Notes under the pieces: generated by a model
What the model was told of the DNA's origin: nothing
What the model saw: only the letters and a program-made list of their open reading frames with translations
Database searches by the model: none
In this document: positions 8,601 through 17,492 of the stretch, in pieces
Layout of the letters: each line of letters begins with the position of its first letter
How positions within the stretch are numbered: position 1 is the stretch's first letter
Source: Photorhabdus luminescens subsp. luminescens
Lineage (GTDB): Bacteria; Pseudomonadota; Gammaproteobacteria; Enterobacterales; Enterobacteriaceae
Assembly: GCF_001083805.1 (NCBI RefSeq)
Contig: NZ_JXSK01000008.1
Location: 1 to 64,000 of the forward strand
DNA length: 64,000 nt
Reading direction: 5' to 3'
Made by a program: the position numbers and the translations under genes

Positions 8601-11600
8601 ACTGCCGTGAACCCGGAGCTGTTCCCCTGCGTTGAGCGTCACATTGCCCTGACTGCTGCCGACCGTGCTGCCTTTACTCAGCTGGCTGTCGCTGTCCGTG
8701 GTGACTTTCTGGCTGGCTTTGCCAACGGTAAAACCAATCCCGCCCGTGCCCATCAGGCCCGATTTTTTCTCCTGCCGCAAATGGGTTTCACCGTGAGATT
8801 CTGCGGCGGTGGCGACGGTAAGCTGATGACCGGCGTTCAGGCTGACATCCTGCGTGCCCGCGACATTACTGCCGCTGACCGTCAAGTCATGGCCGGCCTG
8901 TAGGTTGACTTTATCACCGCTAAATGTGGTACTGAGCGCCTGCCGGTCGTGCACTTCGTCGTGGGTTTCCACTGACGACTTCGACAGCCAGCCTTTGCTG
9001 GTTTGCTTACTGTGCTCCACTAAGTCGGATGAGGCGGTACCGGTTGTCAATGTCAGGTTATGCCCGGCCTGCGCCGTCAGGTGTTGACCGGCATTGACGT
9101 GGGCGGCGGTGGCGGTCAAATCCTGCCCGGCTTGCAGGGTCACCTCACCGGCACCGGTTATCTGGCTGCCGATATCTTGTTGTTGGGTCAGATGGCGATA
9201 GTTATCTTTCCCCCAATTCCCCTGCTCTGTACGGTGTGTGCTTAAGGTGTCCAGCGTCAGGTTATGGCCTGCGGTTATCTCGGTGTGACCGTCTTTACCG
9301 GCGTTTTTGACGTCACTGGCGGTTAATTGCACATTGTTGATAGCGCTCAATGATAAGGTGCCCTTATCGTTCTGCACATAAATCCCCGCCGGACGGTCCA
9401 GCCAGCGGTTAGCCTTATCCCCGCGCAACGTAGACGCGCTGGTGATATCGCGACCTGTCAAAGTCACCCGGTCGTCTCCCTGAATCTGGCCGCCCCGGTT
9501 GGCGAGCGTTTGTTGGGCCGTCACATCCACTTTGCCGCCACGAATAAAGCCGTTGTTGGTCAGGTTGTTCGCCGTCAGTTGGGTGACGTCACGCCCGCTA
9601 ATCGTACCGCTGTTGGTAATATCGCCCTGATTGTTGAGCGCCACGGCATTACCGGCGAGTAAGGCGCCATCACTGCTCAGGTCGCCCTGACGGACACGCG
9701 CATACACCTGCGGCACGGTCACCACTTCAGTAGTCCCATCCGGCAAGGTCACGGTTTGGTTAGTCAGCCAGATAATGTCTGAGGTGAGCAGCGCCATTTG
9801 CGCCGGGCTTAAGGCGACGCCCGGCGTTAGCTGTTGCTGTTGGCCAAAGGCGATACCGGCATCCATCAGCGCTTTAAACTGCGCTTCGTCGTTATTGTAG
9901 CCCGGCAGATAGCGTCGGCCAGTCAGTTGGGTGATTTGGTCGCGCACCAGCCGCTGTTCGTAAAACCCATCGCCCAGGCGTTTGTGGACCAGCGCCGGGT
10001 CGTGCGTTAATTGTTGCCGCATATAATCCGAGCCCAGCCACTGTTTATACTGGGTAAATTTCGGGTCGGTCTCGACCAGATAGTGGCTGTCACTGCCCGG
10101 TTGCACCGTATACAGGCTGTTATCCGGCAGGCGGGTATTGGGGGTCACTACACGTATCGCCGGGTCGATTGTTTGCCCTTTCACCGTTTCCGGGGGCAAA
10201 CTCAGTTCAAATGGCTGGCCGGGGGGCAAGACCAGAGGCTGGTCGTTTATCCCGCTCACCGGTTTGACCGCCGTGGGAGCCGCGTGTATCTGACCGGTCT
10301 GTCGGTCTGTAATCGTGATATCGGTGCCCTGTGGACGGGTATGCTCCTGCCAGGCCAGCGTTTTCAGGTCAATCGTTTCTGTCACCGGGGCAGGGTGATA
10401 ACCACTGCGGCTTTTCCCCTGCGAGGTTTTGGTGCCGCCGAACCCGAATTTTTTCTTTCTGGTTTTTTTTGCATACCAACGAGTCTGGCGGCCGGTATCA
10501 GTAGTGATACGTTCGCCCTGAGTCGCTATATTGTGCAGTTCGCCGATTTCCCCGTCCAGTGCGCCGCCCGCCACGATTTGGCTGTCGTGATTGGTGACTT
10601 TCGCACTGTTGAGCGTGATATTGCCGCCCGCCAGAATTTTACCGGGGTCACTCTGTTTGACCTGCGTTTCCTTCACGGTGCGGGTGTACTGATATTCGTA
10701 AAAGTCATTACTGCGACTGCCATCCGGCATGATGGCATCGTGCACGCCATATTTATTGTGGCGGGACGTGTCCACTTGCGACCAGTCATAGCGGGTGGTC
10801 TGGCCGCTCAATACCGCATCGTGATGTGGCGATTTTTCCGTTTCGACGACTTGGGTGACCAGACCGGCGTTGGTGTTGTGAATCTGCTCAGCCTGAATCT
10901 TCAAATTGTTCCCGGCTTCAATCGTTGCGGCGTGGTTATTGAGCTCACGCGCCTGACCGGTGGCTGTCAGGCTGTTGTCCAACCGGCCGCCAATGCGCAT
11001 ATCGCCCACGCTGTAAATCTGGGCATGATGCTGGTTGTTGAGTATCCCGGCGCCGATATCCAGCCGGTCACGGGCAGCAATCACGGCGGCTTTGCCGTCC
11101 TGTGCGCTGTTATTCAGCGTGCCCGTCTGGAGGGCGAGTTGGTCGCCGTAAATGCGCCCGGTGCCGGTATTGTTCAGGGTGTTGGCCGTGAGATGGGTCA
11201 GGCCGCCGTCAATCAATCCGGTATTGTTCAGCGTATCGTGGACCTTGATTTGCGTTTGCCCGGCGCTGATTTCACCGGCAGCGCTGTTGGTAAGATTTTG
11301 CGCCCCAAGATGCAGCGCCCGACCGGCTTTTATCTGGCGGTCATTAAGAATATTGCCGCTGGTTTTCAGGGTCAGATTGCCATTGGCCGCCGTGTTGCCG
11401 GTATGGTGAAAATCCTCGGTTAAGGTGACGGCCATATCCCCCTGCGATAACAGTTGGCCGTCACCGCTGAGGGACTCGGCGTTAATATCGAACTGCTTTC
11501 CGGCAATTAAGGCGCCCTGTTGGTTGTTAATCCTCAGATGCGGTTGCTGAGCCTCGCGGTTGATAGTGAGCTGTTTGCCTGCGGAGACCAGCCCCTGAGT

Positions 11601-14600
11601 ATTATTCAAGGTCTGGCTGATGTTCGCTTGCAGGCGGTCGGCCGCCCGTAAAGCGCCCTGGCGGTTGTCCACCTGTTGGGCGTTGACCGTCAGGTTTTGC
11701 GCTTCCAGTCCTTTATCCGTCTGCGCCGTGTCGCGGTTAATCAGGTGAGCGGCGCTCAAGGTCAATTGCTGACCGCCACGGATAAGGCCGCCGGTGTTAT
11801 CGGTTTGGGTTTTGACATTGAGTGTGGTGTCGCCCACGGCTTGCACCTGCCCGTGTCGATTATCGAGCCGCTGGGTTTTCAGGTTGAATGTACCGGCCGA
11901 CAACAATTTGCCGTCCCGGTTATCGGTTTGCGCCTGTCGGGTGTCGATAACCAACTGTCCGCCTTGAAGATGGCCGTGGCGATTATCCAGCGGGCCGCTG
12001 GTGACGGTGGTTTTGCCCTCGCCAATAATCTGGCCCTGCTGGTTATCCAGTAACTGCCCGTCGGTATCCAGATTCAGGGCGTCTGCGGATTGTAAGGTCC
12101 CGTTGCGGTTAGTGAGTTGCTGACTGTGAATGTCCAGCCCGCCATTCCCGGCTATCTGTCCCTGAGTATTGTTGAGCATGCTGCTGGTCAGCGTCGTTTT
12201 GCCGTCCGCCGCTATCATGCCGCCGGTGTTATCAATGTCGCCGGTACGCAGGGTTAACTGCCCGCCGCTTAACAACCGGCCTCCTTTTTGGTCGGCATTG
12301 CGGGTATTAATGAGCCCATGCCCGTGGGTATCAACGGCCATCTCCCGGCCGGATTGTAACCGCCCCGCCGTATTATCCAGTTCACCACTGTTTAAGGTCA
12401 GGGTGTCCCCGGCTATCACCTGTCCCGCGGTATTGATGAAGGGCTGGCCGGTGGTCTGGCTGTTGATATGCTGCACCAGCAACACGCCTTGCGTGTTATC
12501 CAGTGTCTGGCTGGTTGTAGTCAGTCGGGTTTTGGCTTCAAGATGGCCGTTAGCGTTTTGAATGGCTTTGCCAATGGTCAGGGTGGCGCTGTCCCCAGCG
12601 GCGACAAGGCTACCCCGGCGATTATCCAGTTGGGCGGCGCTGAGCCGGAGCGCATTGCCCGCTTCCAGCCGGCCCGCCTGATTGTCCAGCGTGTCTTTGA
12701 CCGTCAGTGTCAGCGAGCCCTTGTCGGCAGCCACAAGGTTGCCATGACGATTATCGACGGTCGTTGCCTTAAGGTTCAGGTTACCGTTACCGGCAAGGGT
12801 GCCGTTCTGGTTATTTAGGGTGTTCACCGTCAGAGACAGCGTATCTTTGCCGCGTTGTTGCATCAGCCCGCCTTGATGGCTCAGGGTATCCGCGTTGACG
12901 GTAATCTGCCCGGCCTGCGTTTCAGCCTGATTCAGTTGCAGTTCACCCGCCTGTATCGTCAGGGCGCCGTTGGTGAGCAGTTTGCCTTTATCACCCAGCC
13001 AGCGTTGGCTGTTGAGTGCCAGTTTCCCGTTACCCGCCAGTTGCACTGTGCCCTGAGTGTTATCTGCTTGATGCGCGGTCAGATGCAGGTCCTCGCCCTG
13101 ACTGGCAATGTTGCCCTGCTGGTTATTCAGTGTGTCTGTGGTAATCGTGAGCTGTTTGCCCTGGCTGAACAGGGTACCGCCACGGTTATTCAGCATGCGA
13201 GTGTTAAGCGTCAGTTCACCGGTACCGGTCTGGTTAATTTTTCCCTGCTGGTTGGCGATATCCGGGGTCGTGAGGTGGATTTCCCGCGCCACTAACTGGC
13301 CGCCGTTGTTGTTAAACTGGCCCGGCGTTTTCGCAGTCAAACGGTTTGCGTTAACGGTGGCGCGAGCGGTACTTATCCCGTGTTGACTGGCATTCAATTG
13401 AATCTGACTGGCGGCGGTCTGGCTGTCGCTCAGGTCAATGTGTTGACTGTGGACGACCAGTGTGTCGGTCGCCAGATTTTTGCCATTGGCCTGAACGTGT
13501 TGCGCGGTCAGGGTCAGTGAACCGGGGCGGGTGGTGTTGCCCTTATCATCCAGTCCGGCGGCCCAGACGCTGTCATGGCTGCTGTGTATGGTGCCTGCGG
13601 TAACGGTGGTATCGCCGCGGGCTTCCACCCGGCCCTGATTCTTTAACGCCCCGTTGGCTTGTAAATTCACCGTTGATTGTGACAACAATTTGCCCGCGTT
13701 AGTCACATTGGAAGACGACGTTAATTGCAGCCCGTCACGGCTGCTGATGGCGCCGCGGTTTTCTATCCAGCCATCGGCGGTAATATGCACGTCCCCGGCT
13801 GAGGCCCCGATATTGCCGGCATTATGGACGCCCACCCCCGTTTCGGTGCCTATTAGCCTAATTTTATGGGCATACATGCCGCCCAGTGCCGCCACATCCA
13901 ACGCAAACTCCGGCTGGTCAGTGGCCTCAGCGGATTTTTTCTCAATCTTCTGGTGTGCCGCATCCACCCGATTGCGCCCGGTGGTCACTTTCAGGTCTTG
14001 CGCGTGTAATTTGGCGTTAATCGCCACGGAGCGGGCGATAATATCGGTGTAACTTTGCTGGGTGCTGTCCATGCCGTGCCCGTCAATGCGCACTTCCCCC
14101 TGATTGACATCAAACCCTTTCAATCGGCCCCGCTCCATCAGCGCTTGTCCGGTGGTGAGCGTGGTGCGATGCGCGTTAATAAACCCGCAGCCGTTACAGG
14201 TGATCCCCGAAGGGTTGGCAATAATCACCTCGGCTTTATGCCCGGCCACTTCAATCCAGCCGTTGAGGTGACTGCGGTCGTGGCTGTTGACTTCATTGAG
14301 GATAACGCTGGCGTCCCCTTTGGCTAACCACGGATTACCCGCCACCATACCGCCGAGTTGGGTCTGCGTGGCCTGATGGCTGTTATTAAGGATAACCCCT
14401 TGTTTATCCACATCAAACTGACGGTAGCTGTTGTGAGAAACGCCATCAGAGCCGGGCGTCTGAATATTCACCTGCGGCGTGCCGTTGGCGCTGCGAATGA
14501 TGGTCGGCTGCTGACGTCCCGGCGCCTGTCCATCGGCCACAATCGCCGCCTGTGCGGTGAGTGAAATCCCGCCCAGCGCTAACAAGAGACTGAATCGTAA

Positions 14601-14747
14601 CGCCGTAAACCGGCAACGACACGACGGCAGAGATGGCCGACGAGCGCGGCGTCCCGTTCGTCCGCGCCCGGCACACACTATCTCGGCCACTACCATCCAC
14701 ATCTGACGGGCCTGATTAAAGATAATACGATACAACTGCTTGTTCAT
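5685..14747 (-). CDS. cdiA: CdiA / filamentous haemagglutinin-type contact-dependent inhibition toxin
   Basis: A 3020-residue two-partner-secreted exoprotein. The start MNKQLYRIIFNQ is the extended signal peptide region typical of TpsA proteins, so ATG 14747 is preferred over 14768. Signal cleavage is likely after LTAQA (about residue 67). A TPS domain follows (NPSGITCNGCGF near residue 170), then about 1000 residues of FHA-1 beta-helix repeats (recurrent LDNRxGxL and GxLxSQGxxL), a non-repetitive segment around residues 1500-1630 (QWLGSDYMRQQL) that matches the receptor-binding/YP region position, FHA-2 repeats to about 2300, and a pretoxin domain. VENN is degenerate (AGKNAADNNFL). Four PNHTG repeats lead into an AT-rich tail (GHIHRF, YHWSGSTGD) of unassigned activity. 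CdiB exports it; CdiI should protect siblings. The frame is intact. Confidence 0.93.
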   Translation of the reverse strand: MNKQLYRIIFNQARQMWMVVAEIVCAGRGRTGRRARRPSLPSCRCRFTALRFSLLLALGGISLTAQAAIVADGQAPGRQQPTIIRSANGTPQVNIQTPGSDGVSHNSYRQFDVDKQGVILNNSHQATQTQLGGMVAGNPWLAKGDASVILNEVNSHDRSHLNGWIEVAGHKAEVIIANPSGITCNGCGFINAHRTTLTTGQALMERGRLKGFDVNQGEVRIDGHGMDSTQQSYTDIIARSVAINAKLHAQDLKVTTGRNRVDAAHQKIEKKSAEATDQPEFALDVAALGGMYAHKIRLIGTETGVGVHNAGNIGASAGDVHITADGWIENRGAISSRDGLQLTSSSNVTNAGKLLSQSTVNLQANGALKNQGRVEARGDTTVTAGTIHSSHDSVWAAGLDDKGNTTRPGSLTLTAQHVQANGKNLATDTLVVHSQHIDLSDSQTAASQIQLNASQHGISTARATVNANRLTAKTPGQFNNNGGQLVAREIHLTTPDIANQQGKINQTGTGELTLNTRMLNNRGGTLFSQGKQLTITTDTLNNQQGNIASQGEDLHLTAHQADNTQGTVQLAGNGKLALNSQRWLGDKGKLLTNGALTIQAGELQLNQAETQAGQITVNADTLSHQGGLMQQRGKDTLSLTVNTLNNQNGTLAGNGNLNLKATTVDNRHGNLVAADKGSLTLTVKDTLDNQAGRLEAGNALRLSAAQLDNRRGSLVAAGDSATLTIGKAIQNANGHLEAKTRLTTTSQTLDNTQGVLLVQHINSQTTGQPFINTAGQVIAGDTLTLNSGELDNTAGRLQSGREMAVDTHGHGLINTRNADQKGGRLLSGGQLTLRTGDIDNTGGMIAADGKTTLTSSMLNNTQGQIAGNGGLDIHSQQLTNRNGTLQSADALNLDTDGQLLDNQQGQIIGEGKTTVTSGPLDNRHGHLQGGQLVIDTRQAQTDNRDGKLLSAGTFNLKTQRLDNRHGQVQAVGDTTLNVKTQTDNTGGLIRGGQQLTLSAAHLINRDTAQTDKGLEAQNLTVNAQQVDNRQGALRAADRLQANISQTLNNTQGLVSAGKQLTINREAQQPHLRINNQQGALIAGKQFDINAESLSGDGQLLSQGDMAVTLTEDFHHTGNTAANGNLTLKTSGNILNDRQIKAGRALHLGAQNLTNSAAGEISAGQTQIKVHDTLNNTGLIDGGLTHLTANTLNNTGTGRIYGDQLALQTGTLNNSAQDGKAAVIAARDRLDIGAGILNNQHHAQIYSVGDMRIGGRLDNSLTATGQARELNNHAATIEAGNNLKIQAEQIHNTNAGLVTQVVETEKSPHHDAVLSGQTTRYDWSQVDTSRHNKYGVHDAIMPDGSRSNDFYEYQYTRTVKETQVKQSDPGKILAGGNITLNSAKVTNHDSQIVAGGALDGEIGELHNIATQGERITTDTGRQTRWYAKKTRKKKFGFGGTKTSQGKSRSGYHPAPVTETIDLKTLAWQEHTRPQGTDITITDRQTGQIHAAPTAVKPVSGINDQPLVLPPGQPFELSLPPETVKGQTIDPAIRVVTPNTRLPDNSLYTVQPGSDSHYLVETDPKFTQYKQWLGSDYMRQQLTHDPALVHKRLGDGFYEQRLVRDQITQLTGRRYLPGYNNDEAQFKALMDAGIAFGQQQQLTPGVALSPAQMALLTSDIIWLTNQTVTLPDGTTEVVTVPQVYARVRQGDLSSDGALLAGNAVALNNQGDITNSGTISGRDVTQLTANNLTNNGFIRGGKVDVTAQQTLANRGGQIQGDDRVTLTGRDITSASTLRGDKANRWLDRPAGIYVQNDKGTLSLSAINNVQLTASDVKNAGKDGHTEITAGHNLTLDTLSTHRTEQGNWGKDNYRHLTQQQDIGSQITGAGEVTLQAGQDLTATAAHVNAGQHLTAQAGHNLTLTTGTASSDLVEHSKQTSKGWLSKSSVETHDEVHDRQALSTTFSGDKVNLQAGHDLTVSGSNVAGTQDVSLNAGHQLTVATAAESHGETHLRQEKKSGLMGTGGIGFTVGKASQKVTTDSDSQLSKGSTVGSSQGNVTLNAGEQLRVHGSEVIAGKDLTLTGQQVTVTSAENRNHTTTKTEQKQSGLTVALSGAAGGAINSAVQTAHEAQQTADPRLKALQNTKAALSGVQATQAARLAEAQGSDNRSNNNLAGVSLSYGRQSARSEQQHRQTTQQGSHLTAGDNLTITAHGDDKGTSGPNGDIRIQGSQLQAGKDLQLNANRDITLSSSQNTEQTTGKNSSHGSSLGVGLTAGPGGTGLNVSANVSRGNGRENGNGVSHNNTTLDAGQTVELNSGRDTTLKGAQISGEQITADVKRHLTLSSEQDSQRYDSRQQNASAGVSATVGPLTNGTLTLNASRNKLHSNYDSVQEQTGLFAGKGGYQVNVGDHTQLDGAVIASQADKAKNTLNTGTLGFKDIQNKADFTVEQQSAGVSLGQPTTGQVLNNLAVNALTGAHNQGHDSSTTHAAVSDGTLIIRDKAHQTQDIANLSRDTDNAANVLSPIFDKEKEQQRLKQAQLIGELSAQMTEIAGTEGKIIATQAAKAKLDHISEQDKAAAREKLVNRGNQHPTSADINQQIYDTAYTQALNDSGLGTGGKYQKALQAATAAIQGLAGNNLGQALAGGTSPYLAGVIKELTTDPQTHQVDIAANTLAHAILGAVAAEVSGNNALAGAAGAASGELAAQVLIKQLYGDKANVSELTEEQKQTVSTLATLAAGLAGGIAGDSSASALTGAQAGKNAADNNFLGKLVTEGCAIAAPCRAKVAEKVLEIGVKAGITGIVAKEIADKISSEDLDHLIMLQMMGNDEITQSYLNTLQNKYTQVAHPTDLPTHTGGDQSGDIRKYPNHTGGNQQLEPGSIPNHTGNEENLSGVEPNHTGNTEGKPDVGGNTTVTPIPDGATKDNLAYLAEGRDNRLPIPETTVADNGLKIESNSKHTPGAQGFRPNAGIEPRDSLSIFEGSVSIDSDKHRYAKDTNGHIHRFSPNNTGVYHWSGSTGDSKNKLELTGKVKSRLQKQEGWKIK
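6114..6263 (-). repeat. PNHTG tandem coding repeats in the CdiA linker
   Basis: Four copies of an 18-base coding unit at 6114-6131, 6156-6173, 6201-6218 and 6246-6263 encode PNHTGN, PNHTGN, PNHTGG and PTHTGG in a 42-45-bp period. They lie between the pretoxin domain and the toxic tail and sit beside the shift to AT-rich sequence. Confidence 0.85.
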
Positions 14748-14795
14748 GATTTTTGCTCCACACAACACTACCCACTGGCAGTTTTGCTATTTGAA

Positions 14796-16458
14796 TTAAT
14801 ACTGCCAATACAGGTTGAATCCGGCCGTGACCGGGGAGGTTTGGAAACCGGCGGGTTTGGACAGCGGGATGCCGACAAACAGGTCGTAGCTCACCCCTTT
14901 CAGGTTGCCTCGCCAGCCCAGGGCACTTCCCGCCAGGTGTTTTCCGAGCAGCGCGTCACTGCCCCGTCCGCCCACTTCGCCATAGTCGATCCCCAGATAC
15001 AGCGATTGCCCGCGCAACGGGGTTTGCCAGTCCAGTTCGTTCCGGCTGTACCAACCCCGATCAGCGGATAACGTCAACTCGCCATCAAAGCCGCGTACCG
15101 TCCAGCGGCCGCCAATGGAAAAGCGATCCTGGGGCGTCAATGGGCTGGCGCTTATCTGACGTAAGTATTGGGTTTGATAAGAGAAGGGTTGAGAAAACAG
15201 CGTTACCGGCCCGGCCAGCGTCGCCGAGAATTGGGTGATTTTAGGTAAGGCGGTCCCTTCATTGCGATACTCTTCCGGCGCCGGTTGCGCGCCAAACCAG
15301 CGCATGCCCTGTTGGTAAGTCACCCGGGTATCGAGAGTGGCGTTGCCGATAGTGTGATGATGGGACAGCCCCAGCTTCCAGCCTGCGGTTTCCCGGCGCT
15401 GAACATCGATTTCAGTGTTGTCAATAAAATTGCGGGACGCCCGGCGATAAATTTCACCGTTGAGCAGGGTTTTCTGGTCGGCGTTACGGTGCAGCACCCG
15501 GCTGAGCTGGACCGCCAGGTTTTGGCTTTTGCCCCGGTATTGGATCGCCTGATTCAGCCCGGCGATTGTCTGCACATAATCGTAATGACTGGCGGTCACG
15601 CTCGCCATCCAGTAGCCGAAGGGCAGCGAATAATAGAGCGTGTCGTTTTGGCTGCCTTTTCCGGCAGACGCATGAATATCGCGTCCACCGGAGAGATAGA
15701 ACAGGTCGCTTAGCGCCAGCGGGTTATCCAGAAAAAAGGTGAATCCGCCCTGATAACGCCCGGTGCTTTTGGTGCCGGTATCATCCAGATACGTGGCGAC
15801 TCGCCAGTGCCGGGACTGACGCCAGTCCAGCACAATATCACTCTCCCCCGGTTGCGCTGCCGGGACAATGTTCATCTCCGCCTGAACCGTCGGAAAACGT
15901 TGCAAGTTTTCCAGTCCCTGCTCGATATCCCGTAAATCCAGCAATTTTCCTTCACGCGCGGGAAAGGGGGTTATCCGCTGGATATATTTTCCGCTGTCAG
16001 GGGTATAGCGGATATGTCGGATGTTGCCCGGTATCATCACCAGTTTTAGCGTTTGGGTATGCAGATCCTGACGAGGAACCAGAACCCGGCTGGTGACATA
16101 GCCGTGATTAATGAGCTGATCTTGCAATTCGGTCATCAGTCGGTTAATGCCCTGAGCGCCGAGGCAATGGTTTTCGCCCTGTTGAGCAACACGCCTGAAC
16201 GGCAACCAATGCGGGAAATTTTCAGTGCCGGCCAACACGACGCGGGTGATCGGAAAACACGGCGTTTCCCGCGGAAATGCGGATGACACCGCCTGTTCGG
16301 GGACAGACAGGTGAACCTCCGCAGGGGGTGGGGCTAATTGCGCCTCCAGGGCTTGCGCGTGCCTGTTGATGAATGAGTTGTTGTGCTGAGAGGTCTGCGG
16401 CCTGACTGCCTGAGACTACACTATAAAAAACCGCAAACACTAAAATACTGCTTTTCAT
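14796..16458 (-). pseudogene. cdiB: CdiB / TpsB outer-membrane transporter, frameshifted after the signal peptide
   Basis: Encodes the Omp85-superfamily partner that secretes CdiA. The N-terminal frame starts at ATG 16458 with MKSSILVFAVFYSVVSGSQAAD, a clear signal peptide, and continues to QLIHQQARA. The rest of the protein (PxPAEVHLSVPEQAV, POTRA-type sequence ITRVVLAGTENF, then the barrel with GGRWTVRGFDGELTL and LYLGIDYGEVGG, ending LYWQY) is in another frame, open from about 16355 to 14796. The switch lies in the GCACGCGCAAGCCC region around 16345-16365. A GTG at 16289 could start the long frame but would give a protein with no signal peptide. Unless this is a read error, export of CdiA is compromised. 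It lies 48 bp upstream of cdiA in the usual cdiB-cdiA-cdiI order. Confidence 0.85.
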
Positions 16459-16497
16459 TGACTTTCTATTCCACAATGCCAGAGCGGTATTAACCAC

Positions 16498-16790
16498 GAA
16501 TTTAGCTTAGCGATCAATATTTGAGATTGATGATCAACTGGACATCTAAAATAGGAGGTTGGTTAAGATAGCAGCAAAAACAAGGGGTTATATTGCAAGC
16601 AAAAAACAGGCCAATGTGATTATTTTGTGACAATATTGTATAAAAAATAGATTAATATTAATCATTTAATAACCAATATTAATAATTTCAAATTAATTTC
16701 ATTTTTTGTGTCAATTATGTGATGCATATCACATTTATTATGTTTGGTTTCATAATGAAATCACTAGCGAAGTGATTCTTGTCGTAAATT
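16498..16790. other. AT-rich region upstream of cdiB
   Basis: About 290 bases of very AT-rich sequence with long A and T runs (16620-16740). The cdiBA promoter must lie here, but no convincing -35/-10 pair or operator could be picked by eye. Nucleoid-protein silencing of this region is a reasonable guess given its composition. Confidence 0.4.
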
Positions 16791-16859
16791 GGTGATGAAA
16801 TGTTATCTTTTTTGATGAGGTTAGATGGTAACTTTTAGCTCAGTTGGCAGAAAAGTAAG

Positions 16860-17205
16860 ACGCGGTATACCCTTATCGTTAAGCTCCATAGCAAACAGCA
16901 TCAGAAGTCGCGCAAGCCGCCGTGAAAGTGTTATACGGGTTAAACATTCAACAACGGTTTGGTGTTTGCAGAGCATGAATTCATCAGTGAAAAATTAGAG
17001 GCACAAATTTACTTTTATCACACCCCTACTTACTTCTGGAAAAGAGGGGATCAATGGGTTAATCAGGCAATACTTTCCAAAGGGAACCAAACTTAATGAA
17101 GTCTCTGAGCCGGAAATAAATTTCGTGGTAAACCGATTCAATAATCGCTACCGAAAAATTCGAGGGTAAAACACCCAATGAATTATTTAAAGGAATGCGG
17201 ATATG
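16860..17205 (+). pseudogene. IS30-family transposase C-terminal remnant
   Basis: Plus-strand frames spell a broken IS30 transposase end: TASEVAQAAVKVLYG, TFNNGLVFAEHEFISEKL, YFYHTP, WKRG, then in another frame GLIRQYFPKGTKL, NEVSEPEI, FNNRYRK and TPNELFKG. Family members read T-DNG-EFAEH, WERG-NEN-NGLIRQYFPKGT and LNNRPRK-LG-KTP, so the DDE core Asp is replaced by Asn and the conserved NEN region is disrupted. Several frameshifts and stops are present. No terminal inverted repeats were recognised. It marks the border between the CDI island and the protease gene. Confidence 0.75.
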
Positions 17206-17492
17206 TTTACTTCTAGAGTAACGATATTGTACTTATTATATGAATCTTCCCTACACTATTAATAGGGTCATTCAAACTTATCCACCCTTAATAAAAACCT
17301 ACTTTTTATTTTAAGAAAAATAACTTCCTCACCAAAGCGATTATAAATTAATTTTAAAATCACATTCAGTAATAATTAGTATAGATAGCCCAGTTACTCG
17401 CTAACAGAACAATGGACTAAGAAATAATAATAATATGAAATACCCAATTATAGTTATACTAAGGATGAAATTAACCAAAGAGGAGAATGATA
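17206..17492. other. AT-rich upstream region of the protease gene
   Basis: About 280 bases without a recognisable gene between the IS30 remnant and the subtilisin-like gene. It presumably contains that gene's promoter; several TATAAT-like strings occur and none can be singled out. Confidence 0.35.

Noticed and set aside
7020-9245. Several plus-strand frames of 60-160 codons opposite cdiA
   Set aside because: Same cause: antisense shadows of GC-rich repetitive coding sequence.
10011-11423. A 470-codon open frame on the plus strand inside cdiA
   Set aside because: It is the antisense of the FHA repeat region; the repeats' codon bias keeps the opposite frame open. No ribosome site or known domain.
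11000-14000. CRISPR-like repetitive pattern
   Set aside because: The repeats are degenerate coding repeats of the FHA beta-helix with no constant-length direct repeats or unique spacers.
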